From: Adiantum capillus-veneris
Taxonomy: Eukaryota; Streptophyta; Polypodiopsida; Polypodiales; Pteridaceae
Reading direction: 5' to 3'
Length of the DNA: 64,000 bases
Assembly: GCA_014529385.2 (NCBI GenBank)
Contig: CM043959.1
Coordinates: 52,141,753-52,205,752 of the forward strand
Within the stretch, counting starts at the first letter, position 1. Each line of letters opens with the position of its first letter. The notes beneath the pieces are model-generated. The model had not been told where the DNA came from, ran no database searches, and saw only the letters and a program-made list of their open reading frames with translations. The translations under genes were made by a program, and so were the position numbers. Below are positions 55,092 through 64,000 of the stretch, piece after piece.

Positions 55092-55489
55092 AATATCTTA
55101 TCTTGCCCCTATAAGTAAGTAGAGGAACAAAGCCTCTTTATCCAAACTTTGTAGCATGTTAAAACTTGCAATTTTCTGATAGACACCTGAAAGAAGAAAA
55201 AGCGCCTTTCCCCATCTATGCATATTCCAGATGAACAACTCGATCCACCCAAATCCCATATAGCAATAAAACATTCAAGATTTGACCAAAAGGCCCCTAA
55301 GAGACTCTCCTGCTCTCTAAAGTGACACAAGCATGGTGAGAGGGTTTCAAGGGCCATCATCATTTTGGGCACCATGGGAAGAATCGGAGCCGTAGATTTG
55401 GCAACCCAAATTTACCACACCACCTCGACTACTCGAGTTTTCTAAATGGGTCCACATTTACGACATCAAGCTGATTCCCATATATTTCA

Positions 55490-55565
55490 AAGGTGAAGTG
55501 GCTAGGGGATTGAGTTCCCAAGGGAATGTCTCTAGTTCAAGTTGTGGGAGGTTGAGGGTAGGTGC
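55490..55565 (+). repeat. tRNA-derived SINE-like head 3
   Basis: GAAGTGGCTAGGGGATTGAG (A-box-like, from 55499) is followed 35 bases later by CTAGTTCAAGTTGTGGG (B-box-like). It has the same orientation as head 2, about 720 bases away. Sequence differs from heads 1 and 2, so it is another family or strongly diverged. Confidence 0.45.
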
Positions 55566-55569
55566 CGCT

Positions 55570-56205
55570 GGAATTTACTTTTTTTGCCCGAATTGAAGGA
55601 TGTGTTCCCGATTGACACATTTGCATCGGACAGCCCTCGTGCTTCGAACGTTCAATCCCCTCACCACATGAGGAGAGACTCGTACCCAAAAACTCCCATT
55701 AAGAAAACTTCAATGCTTAAAACCTTGCATAACATTACACTACGTTACAAGTGGCAGTGATCTAAAGGCTGCAAGACCATAATAATGGCTTCCAAGCAAT
55801 TCATAAGAAATGGGCAATTTGGGTGCAAATGATGAACATAATTGATGTCCGTTGTTGGGTGATGAAGCTAAAGAGCGTATGGGATTATTGGGGCGATGAA
55901 GGAGGACATGCGCTAGTTGCGAGGCGGCTTAGTGGGAGGGTGGGTGGTCGCGGAGGCGTAATCTACGTGGTCCACCATTAGCCATCTGAGGGCCTGCTGC
56001 CGCCGTATCAATATGATCGGATGTGCTCCCCTCTTCTTCATGTGAGTTAATTGCTTCTGCAGAATGCACAAATTATATATTAATTGGAGATCTAGTAACC
56101 CATTCCAAATATCAATATAGAGCTGCCCAAATTAATGTTTATATTCAAAAAAAGATTTAGAAATTTTCTCATGTAGTAAAAGGAGTCACCAAAAATATGA
56201 TATGC
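55570..56205. other. Unassigned stretch
   Basis: No gene or element recognised; only short frames. Confidence 0.45.
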
Positions 56206-56209
56206 TCGA

Positions 56210-56347
56210 GAGGCACTGCATACCTAGCTAGCTAGGTACGATTGGGGGCAGGGGATAGTCGCCCCCCCCCCCCCCCCCCCCCCCACACCCCCCACCGGCC
56301 GGTGGTCCCCTACCCCACATCGTACCTAGCTAGGTATGCGGTGCCTC
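56210..56347. mobile_element. Foldback (MITE-like) element with poly-C core
   Basis: The left arm GAGGCACTGCATACCTAGCT continuing AGCTAGGTACGAT (56210-56242) pairs with the right arm ending ATGCGGTGCCTC (56319-56347), with one mismatch and a 4-base indel. Pairing continues less perfectly inward (GGGGGCAGGGGA with TCCCCTACCCCA). The core holds a 23-base C run (56262-56284) and the palindrome CACCGGCCGGTG (56293-56304). No transposase is encoded. Target duplications are not obvious. Confidence 0.7.
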
Positions 56348-56573
56348 CCTCACAGAAGCTCATGATGTTGAGGTAAGTCACAATGTGGGAAATATTGTGA
56401 GAATTTGTCCAAAACTTCTTGTGATTACATGCAGCAATGCTTAACAATATCATTCCCAACTAAATTACCTGCTTAGGCAGCTGCTTGATAGAAGGACCCT
56501 CCATTTTATTTAGTCTGTGAATACCCTCAGATTTAATTCCTGCATCATTAACAAAGAGAAGGATGTAATTATA

Positions 56574-56636
<63 letters not shown>
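56574..56636. repeat. Compound microsatellite (CA)n(GA)n
   Basis: About 15 bases CA then 48 bases GA; a short (CT)n run follows at 56743-56763. The frames over both are repeat translations. Confidence 0.95.
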
Positions 56637-56638
<2 letters not shown>

Positions 56639-57024
56639 CTGCGGCAGGTAGCTCTTTACGAGCAGCCGTAGACACCACAAGCCATGCAGCGAGCAGCAAA
56701 ATCAGCAATATATCGGGCTTCAATATTATACTCCTCATGCCTTCCTCTCTCTCTCTCTCTCTCCCCAAGGTCCGCATACGCAGAAGTGCGTTGCTGCTCA
56801 TATATGATGTAGGCTCGTACTCGGTGGATATGGAGGCACTAAATGCTGAAATGAGCGAGAAGGAGAAGAGGGGGATGGTCCAGGCTCAGGCTCTTCCATC
56901 GCGTCAAGGTGGGTGTGATTTGAGAGTGACTCCTCAATTGTACACCCTTTCCCTTTCGTTGGCTAGATTCACAAGGCCCCCCAAAATTTATTAGACTTTG
57001 TTTCTAGTGAAAGAGGCTTGCAAG

Positions 57025-57025
57025 T

Positions 57026-57095
<70 letters not shown>
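57025..57095. repeat. Compound microsatellite (TG)n(AG)n
   Basis: About 22 bases TG, then 49 bases AG. It is not flanked by the LINE-3 terminal motif. Confidence 0.96.
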
Positions 57096-57097
<2 letters not shown>

Positions 57098-57278
57098 CAC
57101 ACAAGGAAGAGGCAATCCTTCTTAGAGCACACAGCATAGGCACATGGAAGGCCAAAGAGGAATGATATTGCTTGCTTTCTGAATTAAGATCATCTCAAAG
57201 GACTTTACTAGTGAGAATGCTCACCTTCACAATGTTTTTTTCACTATGGGCAAGCTTGTGCGGTTAAGCTTAGGACAT

Positions 57279-57280
<2 letters not shown>

Positions 57281-57355
<75 letters not shown>
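57281..57355. repeat. Compound microsatellite (TG)n(AG)n
   Basis: About 34 bases TG and 42 bases AG, directly adjoining a LINE-3 3' end on the minus strand. Confidence 0.97.
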
Positions 57356-57356
<1 letters not shown>

Positions 57357-57360
<4 letters not shown>

Positions 57361-57840
57361 TTATTGTCTTGGAAGGTCAAATATGTTCTATGGGATCACA
57401 TATTCTTTACCCAGAGTCCAATGGAGAGGTTGGGAGAGAACGACTTTTGATGCTTTAATAGTGTGGATAAGAGGGTGGCACCCAAGAGTCCAATGGAGAG
57501 GTTGGGAGAGAACAATGACTCTTGATGCTTTAATAGTGTGGATACGAGGTGGCACCCAAGAGTCCAACGAAGAGGTTGGGAAAGAAATGTATGCAGGGAG
57601 TGGTCTGGGCTAAGAATGTGAAGAAAGCTAGCTCAAATATGATCAAAAGCTATGCACTCAAGTAGGTATGATGCTCAGCCTCCAAGGGGCACAGTGTGCA
57701 TACATGAAGGAACTCTTCTCTAGTGCTGGAAATGCCTTGTCTCTCATCAAAGGGAGTGGGAGCTCAGCTTGATCGTTGCTATGCTATGGATTGTAGGTAA
57801 GGCATAGGTTCAAGATGTATGGGTGTGCCTCTTCTTTCAG
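57357..57840 (-). mobile_element. LINE-3 family 3' end, 5'-truncated
   Basis: On the minus strand this reads CTGTGCCCCTTGG (CTLCP, the LINE C-terminal zinc motif), CTACTTGAGTGCATAGCTTT, TTTCTTTCCCAACCTC, then ATCCCATAGAACATATTTGA and AAGACAATAAT before (CT)n. The same order occurs in LINE copy 3 at 13.56-13.84 kb, where the coding frame is clearer. The 8.7-9.06 kb copy is a second relative. Confidence 0.72.
57413..57590. repeat. Tandem repeat, 72-74 bp unit, about 2.4 copies
   Basis: The unit starting AGAGTCCAATGGAGAGGTTG occurs at 57413, 57485 and (partial) 57559, within the LINE-3 3' end. LINE copy 3 has a single version of this segment. Confidence 0.88.
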
Positions 57841-58040
57841 AGAAAAACATGTTTGTGAAATATGAGCAATGTATGTCATCATGAAATGCCTAAAGTGCGA
57901 GCCTCCACATTTTTCCCATGCCGGGATACACCGATGTTAAAGAAAACCACCCCCTCATTCACTATGGGCTCTAGTAATGCATCATGAAGTAAGCGAGTTG
58001 TATTCCATCTTCTAAACCACGGCTTGATGACTTGCATCCA
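57841..58040. other. Unassigned stretch
   Basis: Short spacer between the LINE-3 remnant and the tail of LINE copy 2; nothing recognised. Confidence 0.45.
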
Positions 58041-58042
58041 TC

Positions 58043-59000
58043 ATTTTTTTTTTAAGTGCTCAATTGAGATTGAACTGTAGTAAACACATAAGGTTACAAA
58101 CTGCCCTGTCATATCCTTTGCACATGGTTCTCCAGAAAATAATACATGAAAGAGGGATGCAACTCTTCGACTACACTTACATGTGAAGCTTGCAATTTTA
58201 GTTTCTTTTACACAAGAGTTTCCACTGACACATTTCCAGAACAACATTTGTCCTCAGAGGATCTCACCTCTTTTGAAAAGGTAGCTCATTTCGGGAATGC
58301 ACTCAACACATTAGCTCTTACTATGCAAATATCCGGCACAAGATCCATATTGTCAATGTGTCTAGATCCCATAGCTAGGTCCTCTCTAAAGAAGGGAGTT
58401 CCCAAATGTGTGTACACCCACCCAGTGCCCGTGAAAACTATGATTTTTGAAAAACCCCAAAACAAGTGAGTGAGGCATCATTCAGGTGTTTTCATTTGAT
58501 ACACGTACCTTTGCCCATACCTCTTCCTTTGCCTTTGTCCTCGGCATGGATGAAACCAAAGAGTAATCTCCAAAGGAAAGCTTTATCTATCTCTTCACAT
58601 TTGGCCTTCGAGATGTTTCCAACTACTTGGCTCCATTTGCTTGCAGCCCACTTCTTGGACTAGATCTTGTTGAGGTGATCTATCCATATTGTTGTAGAGT
58701 AGAGTTTTTCATAAAGTGAGAACTAGTCTTGAGCAAGAAAAATAGTCTTTATCCAGGCCATTTCCAAGCTTTCCAATCAAGTGGTGTGGAGAAGGGAGGA
58801 AGGGTAAGGTTTAAGATTTTTTCAAGTAGTCTTCCAATGAGGATTTCCTCTTGCAGCGAGAGATTGGTGCAGAGCTTCACATGTTCAAAGGAATGACAAT
58901 CTCTTTTTTGATAAGCCCAAAGAGAATCCAAGGTGACATAGCCCTTTTTGTTAAGATTCTTGGCTATTTCAATCCAATGGTTAATAAGGCCCAAGCCTTC
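58043..59000 (-). pseudogene. LINE copy 2: C-terminal region and poly-A tail
   Basis: The minus-strand frame 59003-58749 (MEGLGLINHWIEIAKNLNKK) matches the post-RT region of L1-type plant LINEs. Further down, AFLWRLLFGFIHAEDKG near 58.55 kb resembles the FLWRLL segment before the terminal zinc region. An A-run on the minus strand (58043-58053 on plus as T's) closes the element and is taken as its poly-A tail, although the stretch 58.06-58.45 kb is only weakly similar. Confidence 0.6.
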
Positions 59001-60567
59001 CATAATGGGACCCCATGGAGACCAGTGTCTAGTCGTACCTTTCTAGTACCTTATCTCTTCCTTCCACTTGAGGGCATCGGTAGCTTTACAACATTTCTCA
59101 ATAAACTTCATAGTAAAACCACCTACTTGAGCCCTTACTCTGAAGGGGGGGAGAAGTCTATTTTGTATATTGAGTCTGGACCATGAAGCTCCTTTAAAGC
59201 TGTCATCTCATGCGAGCTACCATTACCATTTCCCTTGCTAGCATCACGGCCCAGCTCTCTTCTAAAGTAGCAAGGGTGTAAAAAAGCTTGGCACATAAAG
59301 CTAGATCATGAGTGACAGAGTCAAGGATACCAAGTCCACCCTAAGTTTTTGGTTTAGCAATAGCCACCCATTTACCCCATTGCCACGGTTTGCTAGTGAA
59401 AAGTTTATTTCTCCAAAAAGAACTCCTTGATTGGTATCAAGGAGTTCCAATTTTTTCAGGATAATTGTAGGAATGGTGATATGAAGGTTATATACGGGAT
59501 AAAGAAGGTGCTAATTATCACAGCTCTACTGTAGAAGGGAGTCACGATGAATTGCCAATGCTTCATCTTTCTTTTTAATTTTTTCTTAAACCCAACCAAA
59601 AGCAGTCTTGTGGGTAATTACTTCCCCAACGGGCACCCCTAAGTGACAAAAGATGTTACCTCTCTTCACAATCTCTTCACTCCACCCGAAGAATCAAAAT
59701 TGTCTTCTTCTGTCAAAGAGATAAGCCTTAATTTTTCTATTTTGCACTGAGATCCTGACGCTTGGAAAACATCTAGACAATCTACAAGGTTTGTCTAATA
59801 TTATTCTCATCTTCTTGGAGGAGGAGCAATGAGTGATCAACAAACATCTTGATAAGAAATTGTTTGTCATTCTGGATTTGAATCCCTTTGTATCCTCTTG
59901 CTCCAACATAGAAATAAGACGGTGGGGTGAAGGCTACAAACCAAAGTGGGGCCAAGGGGAACCCTTGAAGAATGGATCTCTTGCCATCAAGGCAGCCAAC
60001 TATTCTTGAATTGAAAAGTAGTACTTAGGATCTCCCTTCCCCAAGAGTAATTACAACTTGACAGATTCGTGGGGTGAACCCCAAAGTCTGTAATGTTTCT
60101 TGTAAAAATGACCAAGTTATCCTATCATACACCTTATCTAGGTTTAGTTGCAGAAGGATACATTCTTGTTTCTTGAACGTGGCATATTCCATACCTATCA
60201 TGGATGCCAGGATATTGTCATAAGTTGATCTTCCTTTAATAAAACCATGTTGGTGGAGAGAGATGACATCAACTAACACAAGGGTCATCCTTTCAGCAAT
60301 GAGTTTAGCCAACACCTTGTATACCACTGTCATCATTCTAATTGGTCTCTAGTGTTTGGATTGAGAGAATGCTAGTTTCTTGGGGATGAGTTTAATTATT
60401 CCTTTCTTCACCCTTGATTCAAGTATACCTTTAGTAGAGGCTCTGTTAACCATATGCAAGAAAGACGGACCCAAGATCTCCCAAAACTCTTGACAAAACT
60501 CGCGGCCATGATGCCATCCCATCTTGGTGACTATTTTGTGCCCATATTTTTGAGTGTCCTCTGGCAT
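59001..60567 (-). pseudogene. LINE copy 2: reverse transcriptase
   Basis: Segments in order on the minus strand: WEILGPSFLHMVNRASTKG and KLIPKK (60567-60349), VVYKVLAKLIAERMTLVLVD, HGFIKGRSTYDNILASM and LQLNLDKVYDRITWSFLQET (60336-60025, motifs 2 and A), LQGFPLAPLWF near 59.94 kb (motif B, RQGCPLAP usual), then KMFVDHSLLL near 59.84 kb, where the catalytic FADD reads FVDH. The second catalytic Asp is thus lost. Stops and frameshifts separate the segments. Confidence 0.85.
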
Positions 60568-61392
60568 TCATCCACGGTAAAGGGTCTCTCCAAGTAGCTC
60601 GCTTGATCAGAGTCCACTAATGTTGGGATGGCAAAAAAAATCTCCTTTCCAATGATTTGGATGAGGTGATCAAGCATCACTTTTCCCATCTGATCAGTGT
60701 TGTTGATCTAGACTCCTTGGTTGTCGATCAAGAAAGAGATGGCAGCTTGACGTTTTCTTAACTTGATCATTCTGAGTTTTTTTTTTGTTAGATTCCTCAA
60801 TGTTAATGCACCTCTCCTTGGCTTGAAGCCTTAGGAGATTAGTCTCCTCCATTTACCTTTGATGCAATGTCTACTTGATCTTTAGTCATTCAGTGTGATC
60901 TTGGTTTGAGGCCTTACCTTGCATTTTCTTATGGCCCAGCTCCTCAAATCTAGATTTGCAAACTAATATTGCATGATTAATAGCCTTTTTGAGCGTATGA
61001 ACTACTCTCTTGATTGCACTTTGGATTTTTTTACTATATATTTTCCATGCATCACTCCTTTCCAGGGTGATGTCCTGGCTCAGTTCTTCCATAGCCCTAT
61101 ACACCAAAGCCTTGAAGTGAGCATCTTTGAACATATTTGGGTAGGTGATAAGTAATTTCTTGGCACCTTGTAGTTGATGTATATCCTCTAAAGAAAATGC
61201 CAAGGTTCCAAGAAGAGGAAAATGATATGAGATCTTTTCATTCACAAGGACTTGTATATGCAATGAAGAAGGCACCCAATCATCACTATGAGAGAAATAG
61301 TCTGTCAAGCATGGAGGCAGACTGGGAGGATTGGAGACTTTGTTAAGTGAACTCCGCATCATCCTTCCAAGGGCCACTCTTCCAGGCATCAA
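60568..61392 (-). pseudogene. LINE copy 2: endonuclease-RT linker
   Basis: The frame 61392-60886 (168 codons) reads SLPPCLTDYFSHSDDWVP, LLITYPNMFKDAHFKALVYR and DAWKIYSKKIQSAIKRVVHT. The last part parallels FKDPLFRR...NAWDLFSRSIQKAIK in LINE copy 1, so both belong to one family. The part 60.57-60.88 kb (linker to RT) has only broken frames. Confidence 0.7.
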
Positions 61393-61429
61393 TCAGAGCC
61401 CATTTATCCTCTAGGAAAACCTATTTCTT

Positions 61430-61430
<1 letters not shown>

Positions 61431-61469
<39 letters not shown>
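61431..61469 (+). repeat. Poly-C tract, 39 bases
   Basis: An uninterrupted C run inside LINE copy 2, between the endonuclease and linker frames; G-quadruplex-prone on the minus strand and a likely sequencing-length artefact. Confidence 0.93.
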
Positions 61470-61470
61470 T

Positions 61471-61930
61471 TCAAGCCAGAATGCTTGAAGGGCCTTGCCT
61501 ATCTTGTCTTGAACAAACCATATTAAAGTCAAAATTCCCCTCTATTTGTAATAGAGGGAGGTCATTCCATAGCATCATCCTGAGTTTGAAGTCATTAGGA
61601 GTGTAAATGTTGACAATAGTGAGCAAGCTATTATGTACCTTAATAGACACCACAAGAGCCCTTCCATACGGGTGTTGAAAAACAACCTTAGGCTCCAAAT
61701 ACCCATGGAATCTTGTCATCACTCCACTAAATCCATCAGGAGTGGTGCCGTAAAAAGAAGTAGTTCTCCAAGCGTTTGTTTTCTTGGATCTAATGCATCA
61801 AGGTCTTGTTCTTGCAGATACCAACATTTAACATCTTTTCTCCTCTTCATGCGCTACCAAATATTTTCTCGCTTCTCTTTCATTCTTATGCCCTTGTTGG
61901 GCCCTCTGTTTACCAAGCCTACAATCTTAT
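61471..61930 (-). pseudogene. LINE copy 2: endonuclease
   Basis: The minus-strand frame 61722-61471 reads GRALVVSIKVHNSLLTIVNI then YTPNDFKLRMMLWNDLPLL and EGNFDFNMVCSRQDRQGP, the TIVNIY.PN, LW..L and GDFN...DR motifs of the APE endonuclease. Upstream (to about 61.9 kb) a different frame reads FYGTTPDGFSGV. The first catalytic motifs (NVRG, QETK) are not visible, so the copy is truncated at its 5' end near 61.9 kb. Confidence 0.78.
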
Positions 61931-61934
61931 TGTA

Positions 61935-62831
61935 ATGATAGTGAGAACCACGGGCGTAAATGTCCTAGCGTGGGACGGAGTCGATCCGGCTAGTGCATGG
62001 AGGCTATGAGAGGTTGTCAGACTCTCGAAAAAAAAATTCAATCCCTACTTATCCAAAACAACACTCAACCGCATGTCAGGCAGCAAAAACCAGTTACGAC
62101 ACCGCAAGGAAATCTCATCATTTCACCAAGCAAACAAAGTCCAAACGAGACGAAACTTATAGGACGGGTATACAAAACCTAAGATCACATACCCATATGA
62201 CCAAATTCCCCTTGTGGCCACTTGCCAAAGTCACAATTAATAGTTGCAGGGAAGATTTGACCTAACCGTTTTTAATCCAGAATGCACCTATTAGCAATGA
62301 TGCCCTATTACCCCTCCTCTGCATAAAATATAGTTTTGATATGTAAAATGTGAGTTATGATTAGATTTAAGAAGAGGTTAGTGACAAAAAAATCAAAGAT
62401 TCATCATGAGAAACTTACAATTCCACGTAGAGCTTTCACCTTGTGAATGCAATGCAAGAATCAACACTTCAAACAGACCATCGAAGAGGGAGATATAAGC
62501 TTCAGAAGGAAGAGGGAGAATAAAATGTTCTATGTAAAAGCATGCCACTTCATTATCCAAAGTAAAACTCAAAAAACCCTTACAAAAGTTGGCTTTCATA
62601 CCTTGCCATAAGGTTTAGGTCAAAAATAAGGAATTGAGAATTAGAGTTACAATACGGAAGCTTATAGCCCCACCAGAATAGACTCATAATTACATTTTCA
62701 GTAAAGTACTTTCTTGTAGAATCAATAAATTACAACGGCTCATGGCTTTAATTGTCCAGAGTGTATGAAAAAATAAAATAATACATCCTCATTGTGTCGC
62801 CAGATCATCCTATGTTAGTTAAGCTGCTAAC
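61935..62831 (-). mobile_element. LTR-like region of element C
   Basis: On the minus strand it begins TGTTAGCAGCTTAAC at 62832, close to B's LTR start TGTTAGAAGCTGGAC, after a purine tract. It shares short phrases with B's LTR (TGTAATTATGAGTCTATT, TTTTTGACCTAAACCTTATG). Its inner end is not located; near 62030 there is an A-run preceded by AGAGGTTGTCAGACTCTCG, perhaps the tail of another insertion. Confidence 0.45.
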
Positions 62832-62832
62832 A

Positions 62833-62846
62833 TTACCCTCCTCTGT
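62833..62846 (-). other. Polypurine tract of element C
   Basis: The minus strand reads ACAGAGGAGGGTAA before TGTTAGCAGC, in the same place as the tract of element B. Confidence 0.5.
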
Positions 62847-62928
62847 CGTCCACTACACAACTTTAAAGAATGGGATAGTGGTCGGGCTTCCTAGCTTTTT
62901 GTCACTTATTTAGAGCCTCAAGGGCATC

Positions 62929-63621
62929 TTAGTACTTGATCTGCATCTTTTTGTTGACTTCTTTCAAAAATTGTAGATCAATTGGATGGCTGAGCTCCAT
63001 AGCCGTGTATGGGACGAAGCGCGCTTGTAGGTTCTCTACCATGGGACCACAATTATTAGATTGGAAGATGAAGAAGCCGGTGTAGAAGGCCTCTTCAAAG
63101 GTCTTCATATAGTATGAGAGCAAAATCATGACTCTGGAAAAAAATCCATAGAGTACTTTGTCACTTGGTTGATCAGAGAGATCGTAGAATAACCCTTGCT
63201 TCCCTTCCAAAAAGACCATCCAAGGTGCATCCCTTTGTTATGCACGGTGTGGAAGGTCTGTAGGGATGTAAGGATCATTTTGACTATCTTGATCATCATA
63301 ATAAAGATCAAGGATACGCTTGAAGATCTTCATGACTTCTATGAGCGTCTTTATCATGTAATCCTCGTTTGCTTGTCCTTTGGGTGGGATGAGCCTTGGG
63401 TAATTTAGCCAGGTAGGATGGTTCTTCAATAGTTGTTGAGGGCTTTCCCAACTCCTGACTCTAGGCATCAATAAAAAAATAAGATCCTTGCAAATCTCCG
63501 CTTCAGTGTACAAAATTGGGTATCTTGGATGCCTCTTTAACCATGTCTTTCTCCACAACAAATGTGGGTCTGATGCAGCGGTATTTTGATCCTTGGTTAG
63601 TCTTTCCTTCAACTTGCACAC
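62929..63621 (-). pseudogene. Unassigned ORF of element C, homologous to the extra ORF of element B
   Basis: Two minus-strand frames, 63621-63238 and 63219-62929, join by a frameshift or stop near 63.24 kb. They read HPRYPILYTEAEICKDL, MPRVRSWE, PTWLNYPRL, YMIKTLIEVMKIF, then FYDLSDQPSDKVLYG, FEEAFYTGFF and GPMVENLQARF, all with counterparts in order in the ORF at 28850-29416. The frame starts about 35 residues before the first block shared with B (KLKERLTKDQNTAAS..., LLWRKTWLKR). No known family or membrane segment was recognised. The polypurine tract lies about 80 bases downstream. Confidence 0.55.
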
Positions 63622-64000
63622 TTTACTTGATCAATGGATAGGGCAGGGATTGTTAATGCTAGGTAGTAGTTATTTGTTGTGAAGTGAGTTGGGCTACATT
63701 AGCAAAATGCAATATCCAGCCTTACCACTCCTTTGCCTCCTTCCAAACATCTGAGTCTCTTGGACTATCTAAACCTTGAGCTTCCTTTTAGCTTCTGCAA
63801 TGAAATTGTCTAGGGCCCTTTAGGAATTGGATCTATCATTTTTTCTTCTTAAACATAGCCATATGTTTTCTTTGGGTATATGCTCTGTGAGAATTGGAGA
63901 TCTTCCATCTCTAGCCCTGCTAATTCTATCATACCTTCTTCAGAAGTAGGTGCTTTTTGTTTGGATTGTAGTTTTGTTGCATCCAACTCACCTTGGAGCT
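63622..64000 (-). other. Region upstream of the element C ORF
   Basis: The minus strand from 64000 reads a short coding-like piece (ELDATKLQSKQKAPTSEEG, LEMEDLQFSQSIYPKK) that stops near 63.85 kb. It may be part of the same ORF in another frame or the end of pol. The rest shows nothing recognisable. Confidence 0.3.

Noticed and set aside
54813-55118. 101-codon frame with poly-Gly and Arg-Glu runs
   Set aside because: It is made of the poly-G tract and the GC/CA/GA microsatellite.
61935-62035. SINE with GAGTCGATCC as B box and A-run tail
   Set aside because: No acceptable A box at the right distance, and it overlaps a possible LTR; kept only as a remark.

Overview
The window looks like intergenic DNA from a large, repeat-rich land-plant nuclear genome. 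The evidence is several Ty3/gypsy and Ty1/copia elements primed by initiator-Met tRNA, three LINE copies, a Penelope-like reverse transcriptase remnant, tRNA-derived SINE-like heads, long compound microsatellites, and two scraps of a plant organellar-type PPR gene. I see no intact host protein-coding gene. A fern or gymnosperm would fit the mix, but the sequence alone does not settle the lineage. Nearly every open frame of any length is a retroelement pseudogene, an antisense shadow, or a translated dinucleotide repeat.

Layout, left to right. 0-1.2 kb: LINE copy 1 (+), endonuclease part. 1.25-1.66 kb: LTR-like scrap related to family B. 1.7-5.1 kb: gypsy chromovirus A1 (-), 3' LTR plus pol, cut at its 5' side by a Penelope-like RT remnant (5.1-6.3 kb, +). 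6.3-11.4 kb: mostly unassigned, with tandem duplications and microsatellites. 11.5-13.8 kb: LINE copy 3 (+), whose 3' end carries a conserved motif and then a (TC)n tail; the same 3' end recurs, each time abutting a long CT/GA tract, at 8.7, 16.6 and 57.4 kb. 13.8-16.7 kb: microsatellites and a duplicated PPR fragment. 17-24 kb: decayed unknown sequence. 24.2-30.4 kb: gypsy element B (+), Tat-like (second RNase H before integrase), with an extra unknown ORF between integrase and 3' LTR. 30.4-36.2 kb: chromovirus A2 (-). 36.2-49.7 kb: chromovirus A3 (+) in an LTR-gag/pol-LTR-gag arrangement, its first LTR split by a nearly complete Ty1/copia element (37147-42752, TSD GTATA). 49.7-52.7 kb: gypsy element E (-), gag-protease remnant. 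53-57.9 kb: microsatellites, three SINE-like heads, a foldback element, a LINE-3 3' end. 58.0-61.9 kb: LINE copy 2 (-). 62-64 kb: element C (-), which repeats B's extra ORF, polypurine tract and LTR start.

The insertion order can be partly read. A2 was already present when B landed in its integrase. A3 abuts A2's LTR head to head. The copia element is the youngest: it has a perfect 5-bp target duplication, its LTRs differ at about 25-30 sites by eye plus one 51-bp repeat-number difference, and its polyprotein is broken only by one TAG, one frameshift and a small RNase H deletion. The observation most worth follow-up is the unassigned 3' ORF shared by B and C. Second is the LINE-3 family whose microsatellite 3' tails explain part of the unusually dense (AG)n content. 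All similarity statements are by eye; no database was searched.
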